Origin: Ignavibacteriales bacterium
GTDB taxonomy: Bacteria; Bacteroidota; Ignavibacteria; UBA10030; SZUA-254
Assembly (NCBI GenBank): GCA_016214905.1
Contig: JACRMQ010000004.1
Coordinates: 1-64,000, forward strand
Direction: 5' to 3'
DNA: 64,000 bases
Positions 17,128-27,599 of the stretch are shown in pieces (positions within the stretch are counted from its first letter, which is position 1; the number at the start of each line of letters is the position of its first letter). The position numbers were made by a program, and so were the translations under genes. The notes below the pieces were generated by a model. That model did not search any database, was not told the DNA's origin, and saw only the letters and a list, made by a program, of their open reading frames with translations.

Positions 17128-19182
17128 ATGAAAACGTACATATTGTGTTATTTGCTGTTGTATTCGGTTGTGGTGTGCCAATATAAAAACATCAGAGTAA
17201 ACAATCCTACCTCGGTTACTCCTGAAGAAGTAACAATTGCAATCAACCCAACAAATCCACTAAACTTAGCTGCAGGTGCTAATATCAGATACTATTATTA
17301 TTCGATGGACGGAGGATACACCTGGACAGAAGGGCAGTTAAACTCTCCACTTGGTGTTTGGGGTGATCCATGTGTTACGTACGATGCCGATGGTAATCTA
17401 TTTTTTGGTCACCTTTCAAATCCGCCCACGCCGGGATACTGGATAGATAGAATAGTCCTTCAGAAATCAACTAATGGCGGACAATCATGGAACAGCGGCA
17501 CAGGTATTTGGTTCGTACCTCCAAAGAACCAAGATAAGGAATGGCTTGTGGTTGATATGACACAATCTCCTTATCGTAATCGTCTATATGCGGCATGGAC
17601 TGAATTCGATACTTACGGAACAAGTGCACCTACCGACAGTACACGAATTCTTTTTTCATTCAGCACAGATGCGGGATCGACATGGTTTCCCGCAGTGAGA
17701 ATCAGTGACGATGGAGGGAATTGTATTGACAGCGATAGCACTGTTGAAGGAGCGGTACCGGCAGTCGGTCCGAATGGAGAAGTATATTTAAGTTGGTCAG
17801 GACCTAAAGGGATTATGTTTGATAAATCGACCAATGGCGGTGTAAGTTGGGGAAACGATATCTTTGTTACAACTCAACCTGGTGGCTGGGATTTTAATGT
17901 TGAAGGAATTTATCGGTGTAACGGTATGCCTGTTACCACCTGTGATATCAGTAATTCACCGCACCGCGGAACAATATATATTCAATGGTCCGATCAGCGG
18001 AACGGAATTGGCAATACCGATATCTTTATTATTAAATCAACAGATCAAGGAGCCACGTGGAGTGCAGTCAAACGCGTCAATGATGACTCTACGATCAGGG
18101 AACAATTTTTCTCATGGATGACCATTGACCAAACAACAGGATATCTGTATGTTGTATTCTATGACAGAAGAGCGCGAATCGGAAATTATACAGACGTCTA
18201 TGTCGCAAAGTCAACAGATGGAGGGGAAACGTTTACAAATTTTAAAGTAAGCGAGATATCTTTCAATCCAACATCAAATATATTTTTCGGAGATTATATA
18301 AATATTGCCGCTTCGAATGGAAAAATATATCCGATCTGGATGCGGTTGGACGGTTCGGCATTAAGCGTTTGGACGACGATCATTGAAGAACCGAAAAATA
18401 TTAACCTCACTCTCAAAACGGGTTGGAATATGATATCACTACCGTTTAAACCTGTTGACCCGAGGAAACGAATTATATTCCCCGACGCCGAATCTGAAGC
18501 GTTCATGTTCGATAATGGATATTTGATTGATGACTCGTTGCAGCATGGCAAGGGGTATTGGTTGAAATATTCAACTGATGCCGAGGTATCATGCAGTGGT
18601 TTTGAGCGTCATACCGATACGATTGCAGTTAAGATCGGATGGAACATGATAGGATCAGTTATTAATCCTGTAACTGTGCAATCGATAGGGAGTGATCCGC
18701 CAGGAATCGTTACGGGAAATTTTTATATGTTCAACGGCACAGGTTACGATGTTGTCGATACAATCAAACCGGGAATTGGATATTGGGTTAAAGTTCAACA
18801 AGGAGGTAATATAATTTTAAGCGATTCAACGGTTGCAACAGCAGGGTATGCAATATCTATCCAACCCACAAGCGAACTTCCGCCCCCACCACCGGTTTTT
18901 GCAGAAAAGAGTATTCCTACCGAGATATCTTTATCTCAGAATTATCCCAATCCGTTCAATCCGACAACGATGATCAAATACTGGATGCCTGAACGAGCAA
19001 AAGTATCGCTTGCTATTTATGATATGCTTGGTGAACGGGTATCAACATTAATCGATCGAGTTGAGGAACCTGGAATGAAGGAAGTAATATTCAACGGCGA
19101 TAAGTTTTCAAATGGGATCTATTATTACCGGTTAACGATCGGCGATCATAGAGAGACAAAAAAAATGGTATTGATGAAATGA
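17128..19182 (+). CDS. T9SS-sorted Asp-box (BNR/sialidase-like) repeat protein
   Basis: 684 residues. The start at 17128 is chosen because GAAGGA lies just upstream and a Sec signal follows directly (mature end likely QYKN). Six Asp-box motifs are visible (SMDGGYTW, STNGGQSW, STDAGSTW, STNGGVSW, STDQGATW, STDGGETF), indicating a sialidase-like beta-propeller. Sialidase catalytic residues are not identified. Two related modules follow (TGWNMISLPF and IGWNMIGSV, each ending GYWxK). The tail is a type A T9SS domain with QNYPNPFNP. Probably an extracellular binding or glycan-acting protein. Confidence 0.75.
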   Translation: MKTYILCYLLLYSVVVCQYKNIRVNNPTSVTPEEVTIAINPTNPLNLAAGANIRYYYYSMDGGYTWTEGQLNSPLGVWGDPCVTYDADGNLFFGHLSNPPTPGYWIDRIVLQKSTNGGQSWNSGTGIWFVPPKNQDKEWLVVDMTQSPYRNRLYAAWTEFDTYGTSAPTDSTRILFSFSTDAGSTWFPAVRISDDGGNCIDSDSTVEGAVPAVGPNGEVYLSWSGPKGIMFDKSTNGGVSWGNDIFVTTQPGGWDFNVEGIYRCNGMPVTTCDISNSPHRGTIYIQWSDQRNGIGNTDIFIIKSTDQGATWSAVKRVNDDSTIREQFFSWMTIDQTTGYLYVVFYDRRARIGNYTDVYVAKSTDGGETFTNFKVSEISFNPTSNIFFGDYINIAASNGKIYPIWMRLDGSALSVWTTIIEEPKNINLTLKTGWNMISLPFKPVDPRKRIIFPDAESEAFMFDNGYLIDDSLQHGKGYWLKYSTDAEVSCSGFERHTDTIAVKIGWNMIGSVINPVTVQSIGSDPPGIVTGNFYMFNGTGYDVVDTIKPGIGYWVKVQQGGNIILSDSTVATAGYAISIQPTSELPPPPPVFAEKSIPTEISLSQNYPNPFNPTTMIKYWMPERAKVSLAIYDMLGERVSTLIDRVEEPGMKEVIFNGDKFSNGIYYYRLTIGDHRETKKMVLMK

Positions 19183-19215
19183 TCTTCATACTTTATAATT
19201 GAATTACACATCGGG

Positions 19216-20883
19216 ATGAGTCAAATATTTAAAAAATCTAATTCCGTGTTGCCTAAACAATTTGATTACTGGATAACATCGTGGAGACCGTATGTCATTA
19301 TTGCAGTTGTTGGATTATTGGTATTTGGGAGAACAGTCTTTTTTGGGTATACATATTTTGACGATGATAATTTTATACTTAAAAGCTTCGATTCGATATC
19401 CAAACCTTCAACGATCATATCTGCATTTCATAATTTGTATTACAGTTCGTATTACCGTCCTTTACTCACAGTCTCATTTGTTATAGATTCTTTGATAAGC
19501 GGGAAGGCACCGTGGATGTACCATGCCTCAAATGTTCTGTTTCATCTCGTTATGAGTTGCTTTGTTTATCGTTTGCTTTTAAAACTTAAATTCACTGAAC
19601 TCATAGCATTATCTATGAGCCTAATTTTTACAATTCATCCTCTCGTAACACAATCTGTTGCGTGGATTCCCGGGCGAAATGAATCAATACATGGTCTATT
19701 TGTTCTTGTATCCATAATATCTTATTTAAATTACAGGTCATCGGGGCAAAACAAATATATATATTTACACCTTCTTTTTATATTGCTGGCACTTCTGATA
19801 AAAGAAACAGCGCTAATCGTTCCTCTGCTGATAATTTCATACACTCTCATTGTTGAGCGAAAGTGGTTTATTCCAAAAAAGCCGCTCAAGATTGTGGGCG
19901 GATGGATATTTGTTATAGTCGCATGGTATGTCATGAGAGAAATTGCCTTCAGTGGCTCCAGTACCAGATCAGAAATATTTACAATGTCTGCTTTCTTCTT
20001 AAATCTTCGAGTGATCCTGGAAGCATTTGGTAAGTTATTCATTCCGGTTAATCTATCATCGTATGCGACATTCAGTGCTGTTCCAACGATGATTGGATCT
20101 GTGATCGTCTTATTTTTATTCATCTACATTTTAGTGAAGTTTAAAAGTATCAACAGATTAATCCCATTCGCGATATCATCGATTATTTTATTCATACTCC
20201 CATCTCTTTTTGTACAAATATTTGACGCCGAGAATCGGTTCAATTATTTAGAGTACAGGTTTTATCTCCCTATAGTAGGTTTTGCCATCTTCTTAGGAAG
20301 CATTTTTCAGGATAATTTGCATAGATTTGGGCGGATGTGGAAAATTCTACTGCTGATTGTTTTATGTTCGTATGGTTTCTTAACATTTAAATACTCAGGA
20401 AATTATCGCGATCCGATTTCACATTGGGAACATGCCATTAAGATGTCTCCGATGTCTGCCGAGGTATATTTCAATATGGGTATCGTCAACACGGAAATTG
20501 CAAATAATTCAGACCAAGCGAAGGAGAATTATGTTCGAGCAGTAGAATTAAATGATAAGAATCCCAAATATCATTACAACCTCGGACTTATCTATCTAAA
20601 GCAGAATCAAAAAGATATCGCTCTAAAAGAATTCGAACGAACAATAGAAATTAATCCAACGAATATAATCGCCCAATATAATTTAGGCAATCTGTATTTC
20701 ATGAATAATGATTTACGAAAAGCTGAACGATGCTGGAAAAACGCACTTAATATAAACTCAAATTTTATTTATGCTGAAATGAGGTTGATCGAGTTATATT
20801 TAAAAGAAGGAAACCTTGATCGAGCAAAATATTATCAAGACCGTTTGAACAAAGCCGGTTACCAATTACAACCAACAAAATAG
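19216..20883 (+). CDS. Multipass GT-C-like membrane protein with C-terminal TPRs
   Basis: 555 residues. About ten transmembrane helices (35-395) are followed by at least three tetratricopeptide repeats (about 410-545: AEVYFNMGIV, PKYHYNLGLIYL, IIAQYNLGNLYF). An acidic DDDN motif in the first external loop (YTYFDDDNFIL) matches the place where GT-C glycosyltransferases bind metal and lipid-linked sugar. This architecture resembles TMTC/PMT-type protein O-glycosyltransferases. The gene lies 33 bases after a T9SS cargo gene, so glycosylation of exported protein is a plausible but unproven role. Its stop abuts the stop of the convergent gene. Confidence 0.6.
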   Translation: MSQIFKKSNSVLPKQFDYWITSWRPYVIIAVVGLLVFGRTVFFGYTYFDDDNFILKSFDSISKPSTIISAFHNLYYSSYYRPLLTVSFVIDSLISGKAPWMYHASNVLFHLVMSCFVYRLLLKLKFTELIALSMSLIFTIHPLVTQSVAWIPGRNESIHGLFVLVSIISYLNYRSSGQNKYIYLHLLFILLALLIKETALIVPLLIISYTLIVERKWFIPKKPLKIVGGWIFVIVAWYVMREIAFSGSSTRSEIFTMSAFFLNLRVILEAFGKLFIPVNLSSYATFSAVPTMIGSVIVLFLFIYILVKFKSINRLIPFAISSIILFILPSLFVQIFDAENRFNYLEYRFYLPIVGFAIFLGSIFQDNLHRFGRMWKILLLIVLCSYGFLTFKYSGNYRDPISHWEHAIKMSPMSAEVYFNMGIVNTEIANNSDQAKENYVRAVELNDKNPKYHYNLGLIYLKQNQKDIALKEFERTIEINPTNIIAQYNLGNLYFMNNDLRKAERCWKNALNINSNFIYAEMRLIELYLKEGNLDRAKYYQDRLNKAGYQLQPTK

Positions 20884-21978
20884 TTAATATTCAAATCCTT
20901 CCGGATTGTAAGCAACGATTCCCATATTTGTTCCGATCCAGAGATTTCCTTTATTGTCATACGCTAATGCCTGAATCTGATTACTTGGTAATTCGGGAAT
21001 GGTACTCTGATCAAAAAAAGTCCAAGTGGTATCCTGAAATCTGGTTAATCCAATATCAGTTCCGAACCATCTGATTGGTCGAAAAAAATCAACAGCGATG
21101 GCATTAATTTTTTGGTTTGGTAGTTGATAATTTGTATTACTCGCATAATAATGAGTTGATTGAGTTGTGTTGGTATTCCATTTTGTAACACCAAAAGTTT
21201 TTCCCATCCATAAAGTATTTGAATAATCGACGGCGATGGAATGAATCGGAGAATTATCAGGTCCAGATAAATTATATTTGCCCCATTGAAAACCGTTCTC
21301 ATCAAACACATATGGCACACCATCGTGTGTTCCAAAAAAAGTCCAACCATTAGCAGGATTGATTATGCAAGCGCGAACAAGTGAAGAGGTGAAGTATGTT
21401 GAATAATCTGAATAAGGATACCACCTGCCATCTATCGAACTACTGGGTAAATAATGTGCAACTCCTGAGAGAGTTGAAACCCAAACGTCACCATTTCGAT
21501 ATCTATCAGCAACAATTCCTGTAATATAATCACTTGGAATTCTATTGATCGGATCGGGTTCGTTTGGCGAATACCTTTGCCAAGCTCGTTGAGGATTGTA
21601 GCGATTATATCTTCTCAGGCCACCACCGTCCAAACCGAACCATACTGTGCTTTGTCTTCCTTCGCAAATAGCTAAAACCTTCTGGGCTTTAGTAATCGAG
21701 CCTTGGCCGTAGGTATAATAAGTCAATGAATCTCTAATTGAACTCCATATGCCGCCGTAATAAGAGATTGCCCCGCTATCTGTACCGAACCATACGAAGC
21801 CGCCTGCACCTGCGTGAATGGTGTGTATATTATCGTCGATAATATCTTTATTTGTTATTTTTGAAAATGTAAGCCAAACAGGACCTCGAACCTTCGGGGT
21901 TGTTGTATTCTTTTTGCATCCTATAAATATGGTACAAAGAATTAGTATTATTCCTGTAAAAACTGATATTTGGCGCAT
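20884..21978 (-). CDS. Seven-bladed Reg_prop-like propeller lipoprotein
   Basis: 364 residues. The lipoprotein signal ends IFIGC. Seven repeats of the W(F/I/M)GT-x-x-G type are visible (WFGTDSGAI, WFGLDGGGL, WVSTLSGVA, FFGTHDGVP, WMGKTFGVT, WFGTDIGLT, WIGTNMGIV), enough for one closed propeller like the sensor domains of hybrid two-component systems. No kinase or other domain is fused to it. It may be a free-standing surface or periplasmic sensor or binding protein. It is convergent with the TPR membrane gene with no base between the stops. Confidence 0.65.
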   Translation of the reverse strand: MRQISVFTGIILILCTIFIGCKKNTTTPKVRGPVWLTFSKITNKDIIDDNIHTIHAGAGGFVWFGTDSGAISYYGGIWSSIRDSLTYYTYGQGSITKAQKVLAICEGRQSTVWFGLDGGGLRRYNRYNPQRAWQRYSPNEPDPINRIPSDYITGIVADRYRNGDVWVSTLSGVAHYLPSSSIDGRWYPYSDYSTYFTSSLVRACIINPANGWTFFGTHDGVPYVFDENGFQWGKYNLSGPDNSPIHSIAVDYSNTLWMGKTFGVTKWNTNTTQSTHYYASNTNYQLPNQKINAIAVDFFRPIRWFGTDIGLTRFQDTTWTFFDQSTIPELPSNQIQALAYDNKGNLWIGTNMGIVAYNPEGFEY

Positions 21979-22128
21979 ATACGATATTGATTGAGATGAA
22001 TGATTGATATTCCGTTCATAATATACGAAATCAAATTAAAAAGATACATAAATATAATAATTCTAACGAATATTTTTCAACAAGAGAAAATACTCTCTTT
22101 TTTTGTGAAAAAAATGAAGGTATTAAAC

Positions 22129-22157
22129 TTGACTGTTGATTTTTTTTTTGTTATAAT
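22129..22157 (+). promoter_or_regulatory. Sigma70-like promoter for the six-gene envelope operon
   Basis: TTGACT (22129-22134) and TATAAT (22152-22157) are separated by exactly 17 bases, including a T9 run. The -10 box lies about 57 bases before the first start codon at 22214. This is the E. coli-type consensus rather than the Bacteroidetes TTTG/TAnnTTTG type. Confidence 0.6.
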
Positions 22158-22213
22158 TCAATCATAAATATTTTCGTTAACGATTCCCCCTAAACGACAT
22201 ATCATATACAACT

Positions 22214-22804
22214 ATGAAACATTTTATCTGCTTTTATAAAACGGGCATTATTGGGATTATGGCCATATCTTTAATGCTGCTATCCTCAAGTTGTCAGTAC
22301 GATTACAGTAGCCCTCAACCGGGGAAATTACAAATTCGTTTAAAAACAATATCGAATAATATTCAATTCACCGAATTGAATAATTTTATAATAACATATT
22401 CAGTGATCCAAGCTGTTAAGAACGATGGATCACGTGCTGATATCTTTGAAGATTTGAATGCCATTGACACAAAACCTCTGGGAATTAACGTCCTTGATTT
22501 TCGTGCCAGAGATTCGGTTTTAATTATCGGTGAAACTTTTGTTCCTCCAGGTGATTATAGTGGAGTTCAATTCACCATAACGCCTAAAGAGAATTTAACC
22601 CTCCGAGGTTATCAAACAGTAAATGTTAATCCGGTCGGATTTGAATCTAATGTTAGAATATATCTTTCGAATTCTTATAAAGTAAATGAATATAATCTGA
22701 CAGTAGTTACGATCGAACTTAATTTGGACAAATCTTTAGTTAAGGATGCGTTTGATTATAATTTTATACCCAGTTTTCACATTTCATCAATTAAAAATTA
22801 TTGA
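22214..22804 (+). CDS. DUF4382-like lipoprotein
   Basis: 196 residues. The signal ends LSSSC and should be lipidated. The mature part is beta-rich (KLQIRLKTISNN, then PPGDYSGVQFTITPKENL), resembling the DUF4382 group of small surface lipoproteins. It opens a six-gene unit that runs to 32933; the next gene begins 24 bases after its stop. A good promoter sits just upstream. Function unknown; its position suggests a part of the same envelope complex. Confidence 0.6.
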   Translation: MKHFICFYKTGIIGIMAISLMLLSSSCQYDYSSPQPGKLQIRLKTISNNIQFTELNNFIITYSVIQAVKNDGSRADIFEDLNAIDTKPLGINVLDFRARDSVLIIGETFVPPGDYSGVQFTITPKENLTLRGYQTVNVNPVGFESNVRIYLSNSYKVNEYNLTVVTIELNLDKSLVKDAFDYNFIPSFHISSIKNY

Positions 22805-22828
22805 ATACTTATCGATTGGAACTACGGA

Positions 22829-24625
22829 ATGAAATCGAATTATCATATTTTATTTTTAGTCATTTTCCTTTTTCTAAATTGGGGTTGTCCAAATCCTAGC
22901 GATCCGGGTAGCGTTCATGGGAATCTTCGCCCGAGAACACGATTATCAAACGTGCCACCACCTGAAGATACTACCATCACAAAGAACCCTAGACTAACAT
23001 TGAATTGGATAGGTGATGATGCGGACGGTTACATCGTTGCTTTTATGTATAGGTGGAATTATGTGCTTGATAATCAACAACAATATAGAAAATATAATAT
23101 CATACTGAATATCATCGTAGATAAATTTGCTCTGATGGTTGAGACAGAAAATCCATTGCTAATACCTGCAATATATAAACATTTTGCCAATCTTGTTGGT
23201 AATGAAGGATTGTCTACAGAAGATTTAGCTACTCTTAGACGTGGAGATACAATTGCGGTACAGGGAATAAGAGTGTATGCTTCTAATCCAGATTCAATTT
23301 TATTACAAACCGGAAGTCGGGTTCGTTATAGTTTCCCGGTTCATACAAATCCTAATAGCGGTACATTTATTTTTGAATCACCCGATAGAGAAAATTTGCA
23401 TACGTTCGAGGTATCAGCTATCGATAACTTGGGTATAACATCTGAAACATTTGCAAAAGTATCTTTTATTACTCCGCAAGTTCAAGCCCCGCACGGCAAA
23501 GTCACTGGCTGGTCAGGTGGCTCTGATTTCGAACAAAAAGTTATTGTCAGAAAAGATAAAACACCTACTTTTCAAGGCATCCGCTTTGAGTATAAAGGCG
23601 TTGATCCTAATACAAGGAGTATGGATTACAGGTGGGTTGTTGACAAGGATAAATGGCTTACAGATTCCGGTTATATTCCATGGTCTGCATTTACAACGAA
23701 TGAATATGCTTATGTAACTGCAAAAGATTTTGCTGATCCTTATGATACAGTACATACATTCACCGTTCAAGCACGCAATGAGTTTGGTGCGATTGATACA
23801 ACTGGACTCATATACGACGATAATGGTAATGTTATTGATTCAGCGTGGAGAACTTTTAAGACTATTTATCCGAAGTTCTTACGTGATAGCACAGAGAGAA
23901 TATTAATTCTCAACAATTGTTACGATCGATTAATGGGCACTCCGGCATACCCATACTATTGGGATGTTGATAGTTTTTACCATAGCATACTTCACGGTTT
24001 AGGGAAACACGATTCAATTATTGATAATTTTAGAATGAGTATGGGTGTATTCCCAGATCTCGGAGAGATTGGTAAATATTCTCTGGTGATATACGTGGCT
24101 GATGTCCCTGACGCATTGTTTAGCATTCCGGTCACCTTTTCAAAAAAATATGAGATGATGATAAGGGATTATTGTTATATCGGTGGAGATTTTATAATGG
24201 GGGGTTGGAACTTATCTAGTCAACTGAATATGATTAGGGATGAAGAATTTTTTAGAAGGGTAATACATGTCGATTTTACCTCACCCCAATACTCACCGGA
24301 TCTATTCGTTAGAGCAATAGGGCAAAATAACTATCCTGATTTATATATTGATACCGCTAAAGCCGATCCTTCATGGCGGGACGGGATGAGCCACGTTCCA
24401 ATCAATCTCGCCGACGGATTTGGCGAAATTTTACATAAATATGATGCGAAATACGACAGTATAAAAATGGAAAATGCATCGCTATCAGTGATTTATAGAG
24501 GGGTAACTTTTAACTCATGTTATTTAGGAATTCCATTGTACTACATGGAGCGACCTGCGGCAGATTCTACGATTTCTCGAATATTATATGATTTTAAAAG
24601 ATCAAAAGAGGAGCGTTCGAAATGA
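22829..24625 (+). CDS. Large lipoprotein with FN3-like region, unknown function
   Basis: 598 residues. The signal ends LNWGC. Residues 40-330 look like beta-sandwich domains with fibronectin-like signatures (LTLNWIGDDADGYIVAFMYRW; HTFEVSAIDNLGI; HTFTVQARNEFGAIDTTG). The last 240 residues begin ERILILNNCYDR and contain KYSLVIYVADV and IGGDFIMGGWNLSS, an alternating beta/alpha pattern that could be a degenerate amidotransferase-like or Rossmann-like fold. I do not recognise the family. Its stop overlaps the ATG of the TonB receptor by four bases (ATGA), implying translational coupling. Confidence 0.6.
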   Translation: MKSNYHILFLVIFLFLNWGCPNPSDPGSVHGNLRPRTRLSNVPPPEDTTITKNPRLTLNWIGDDADGYIVAFMYRWNYVLDNQQQYRKYNIILNIIVDKFALMVETENPLLIPAIYKHFANLVGNEGLSTEDLATLRRGDTIAVQGIRVYASNPDSILLQTGSRVRYSFPVHTNPNSGTFIFESPDRENLHTFEVSAIDNLGITSETFAKVSFITPQVQAPHGKVTGWSGGSDFEQKVIVRKDKTPTFQGIRFEYKGVDPNTRSMDYRWVVDKDKWLTDSGYIPWSAFTTNEYAYVTAKDFADPYDTVHTFTVQARNEFGAIDTTGLIYDDNGNVIDSAWRTFKTIYPKFLRDSTERILILNNCYDRLMGTPAYPYYWDVDSFYHSILHGLGKHDSIIDNFRMSMGVFPDLGEIGKYSLVIYVADVPDALFSIPVTFSKKYEMMIRDYCYIGGDFIMGGWNLSSQLNMIRDEEFFRRVIHVDFTSPQYSPDLFVRAIGQNNYPDLYIDTAKADPSWRDGMSHVPINLADGFGEILHKYDAKYDSIKMENASLSVIYRGVTFNSCYLGIPLYYMERPAADSTISRILYDFKRSKEERSK

Positions 24626-27573
24626 AAAAATATAATCCATACATCGCAATTCTTTTTTTAATCATAACAGCTATTTCGGCAAGCTACGCTGGAAATACAG
24701 GCAAGATAACCGGTAAAATAACTGATGCCATGTCGGGAGAGCCGGTTATCGGAGCAAACGTTTCTGTGATGGGCACCCCACGTGGAGCTGTAACAGATTT
24801 TGATGGAAAATATACCATCATTGGCGTGCCGATCGGAAATTATAGCGTAAAAGCAAGTCATGTCAATTATGCCAGCGTTGAAGTCAAAGATGTAAAGGTC
24901 GGCGCTGATGAGACCACACCACTTAATTTTAAGATGACCTCAACCGAGTACCAATTAGGAGGTATAACAATAACTGCAGATCAGCAATTGGTAAATAATC
25001 TCACAACCAGTTCAACTCAAACTGTGGGTGAAAAATCTATCGCCAGTATCCCAAACGTCAAAAGTGTTGAGGACGTACTAAAATTAAAAGCAGGATTTGT
25101 AAAACAAGGAAACAATTTGTTCCTTCGCGGAGGTCGCGCAAACGAAGTTCAATACCTTGTAGATGGTATTCCTACGAATAATATCGTAAGCAACTCAGGT
25201 GAACTAGTGGCAACTAAAGCCAACGTCCAGCTGGCTCAGCTCTATGCGGGCGTAAATTCTGGTGTTATTGGAGGCGGCGCCAGCGGACTAGCAGTATCTG
25301 CCAATGCTATACAATCTGTAAGCGTTCAAACGAGCGGTTTTGATGCCGATTATGGAAATGCTCAGTCTGGTATTATTAATATAACTACAAAGTCAGGGTC
25401 TGAAAAATATACTGGATCGATTCAATTTAGAACTGATAAGATAAAAGAAAATAATCAAAATGAATCATACAGTGCTTTTTCGTTCGGTGGACCGGAACCT
25501 ATAACAAAGTATCTCTTACCCGGATTCGGTTTCCAGATCCCGGGCGCATTAACCTTTTTCATCAGTGCAGATGTTAATCGCAATGATGGTCCTTATCAAT
25601 ATGTGCATAACGAATTTTACAATCCGGTTGAACGCAGAGTGGAGCTCAATGGTTTTCTCGGAGGTGTTCTAAACGGCTTAGGATTTAGATTTCGAGATAA
25701 TCAAAGGAATTCATTCACCTTCAATTCCAAGCTAAAGTATGATATAAGCGGCAATGATCAAGTGAGTTTCGGTTACCGTGCAAGTATCGGATCAAGACAT
25801 GATTATATTCGGGCTTGGAAGTATAGAGCCGATTCTTCATCAATCGGCGCAAGTCTATCGATCCAGAATAATCTTTCATGGCAACATTTCTTCAACGAAA
25901 GATCGTTCATGAAAGTATATTTTGCAAAACTTGAAAATCATGATGGAAATGATATAGCCGGAATTACTCCTGCAATGTACTCATCAGCATGGGAAAATTT
26001 GGATATTAACAACGATTACTTTAACGACTTGGGAACATCGCAACGATGGTACAAATCGTTGACTACTATATGGTCATTCCGATTTGATCTTAATACTCAA
26101 ATCCATCCACTTCATATGTTGAAAACAGGTTTTGAAGTCAATTATGAAGAAATACAATCCACTGAGATCGTTTATCCAACAGTTCCGCACAGCATAGGTG
26201 ATCGCTATATTATTCCGCCTGTTACTCCTCAGGATGATCCGGAAGGAAGGTATCAGCGTGGGCTTTATCCGGGATATGGTTCCTACCGTTGGTATATGAA
26301 TCAGTATCCAAGCAGGGGCGGTTGGTATCTTCAGGATAATATCGAACTTTCCGGACTTAACCTTCACGTCGGAATTCGTTACGATTATCTCGATATCGGT
26401 CGTCAAGTTTATGATCAAAAATTCATAGATATGTGGAGGATGCAATATGATTGGAGAGATTCAATTGAAGGTAGACCCAATCCTGACTGGGTTTATGATT
26501 TAGAGTATGGTAATCAGGTAAATGAGCAAAATGGCAAAACTATTGTCGGACGTATTCATGAGGGTAGAGGTTTGGACGATGGCGCCCGCTTTTGGTATTA
26601 CTTAACACATGGATATTTTAGCCCGCGACTTTCAATCGGATATCCGGTGACTGACAGAATTGTGTTTTACTTTAATTATGGTCATTTTTTACAATTTCCC
26701 GATAGAGATCAATATTATCGCGATCCATTTTTACCGGATAAAGATGCTTGGATAGGAAATCCATCTTTAAAACCACAACGCACTGTTGCTTATGAGGCTG
26801 GATTTGAAGATCAATTTACAGATGATATGGCATTTTCAATACATGCATTTTACAAAGATATTTTCGATTATGCCACACCCGTGAGCAGAGGTGACTATTC
26901 AATCTTTAAAAATCTAGACTATGCAAGTACACGAGGATTTGAATTGACCTTAAATCAAGCGTTTGCAGGTAATTTTTCAACCGCTGTTAGCTATTCATAT
27001 CAAATTGCAAAAGGTCGTTCATCGAATCCTCTTGCCGCGATTTTCCAGAGAGAATTTCAATTACCTCGTGAAACAAGACTTGATTGGGACCAAAATCACA
27101 CTGCAAATATATTCACAACATATCGGGTTGGTCCGCAAGAAGAAGGAACATTCGGTATCCCATATCTAAACAATTACGGTGTTTCCCTCACCTGGAATTT
27201 TGGCACAGGATTTCCGTATAATGGATTCAATGGTGGACGTACTACAGCCCGGAATGTTTATTTAATAAATAGCGAAACTACTCCATATACAACGACCTTA
27301 AACTTGTCGATGTACAAGGGAATACAATTGTTCAATAAAATTAATTTATTGTTAACATTTGATGTTACAAATCTCCTTGATAGAAGAAATCCGGTCAAAC
27401 CGGCAATCTACAGCCTGACGAAGCAAGTTTATCGTTATGGTGATATCGATCCCGATACACCCACTGGTGGTGTTATGCTTCCTTGGTTTAAAGCAGAGAA
27501 TAGATTGCTAGACCGATCGAATTTTGAAGCTCCGCGGCAGGTTATTCTTGGATTAAAGTTAAATTGGGATTAA
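24622..27573 (+). CDS. TonB-dependent receptor with carboxypeptidase-regulatory-like N-terminus
   Basis: 983 residues. Signal peptide to about 23; residues 26-112 are a carboxypeptidase-regulatory-like beta-sandwich (GKITGKITDAMSGEPVIGANV); the plug follows (SVEDVLKLKAGFV, LFLRGGRANEVQYLVDGIP) and then a 22-strand-type barrel. It should span the outer membrane and move or bind a ligand using TonB energy. No SusD-like lipoprotein is adjacent, so it is not a standard SusCD pair. It is cotranslated with the lipoprotein before it and followed 26 bases later by a secreted cargo gene. Ligand unknown. Confidence 0.85.
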   Translation: MKKYNPYIAILFLIITAISASYAGNTGKITGKITDAMSGEPVIGANVSVMGTPRGAVTDFDGKYTIIGVPIGNYSVKASHVNYASVEVKDVKVGADETTPLNFKMTSTEYQLGGITITADQQLVNNLTTSSTQTVGEKSIASIPNVKSVEDVLKLKAGFVKQGNNLFLRGGRANEVQYLVDGIPTNNIVSNSGELVATKANVQLAQLYAGVNSGVIGGGASGLAVSANAIQSVSVQTSGFDADYGNAQSGIINITTKSGSEKYTGSIQFRTDKIKENNQNESYSAFSFGGPEPITKYLLPGFGFQIPGALTFFISADVNRNDGPYQYVHNEFYNPVERRVELNGFLGGVLNGLGFRFRDNQRNSFTFNSKLKYDISGNDQVSFGYRASIGSRHDYIRAWKYRADSSSIGASLSIQNNLSWQHFFNERSFMKVYFAKLENHDGNDIAGITPAMYSSAWENLDINNDYFNDLGTSQRWYKSLTTIWSFRFDLNTQIHPLHMLKTGFEVNYEEIQSTEIVYPTVPHSIGDRYIIPPVTPQDDPEGRYQRGLYPGYGSYRWYMNQYPSRGGWYLQDNIELSGLNLHVGIRYDYLDIGRQVYDQKFIDMWRMQYDWRDSIEGRPNPDWVYDLEYGNQVNEQNGKTIVGRIHEGRGLDDGARFWYYLTHGYFSPRLSIGYPVTDRIVFYFNYGHFLQFPDRDQYYRDPFLPDKDAWIGNPSLKPQRTVAYEAGFEDQFTDDMAFSIHAFYKDIFDYATPVSRGDYSIFKNLDYASTRGFELTLNQAFAGNFSTAVSYSYQIAKGRSSNPLAAIFQREFQLPRETRLDWDQNHTANIFTTYRVGPQEEGTFGIPYLNNYGVSLTWNFGTGFPYNGFNGGRTTARNVYLINSETTPYTTTLNLSMYKGIQLFNKINLLLTFDVTNLLDRRNPVKPAIYSLTKQVYRYGDIDPDTPTGGVMLPWFKAENRLLDRSNFEAPRQVILGLKLNWD

Positions 27574-27599
27574 TTATCTGATAGCATGAGGAATTCATT

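Noticed and set aside
22082-22104. AAGAGA/TCTCTT hairpin with T-run upstream of the envelope operon promoter
   Set aside because: Looks like a terminator, but no plus-strand gene ends upstream and it lies before the promoter; a chance AT-rich hairpin is simpler.
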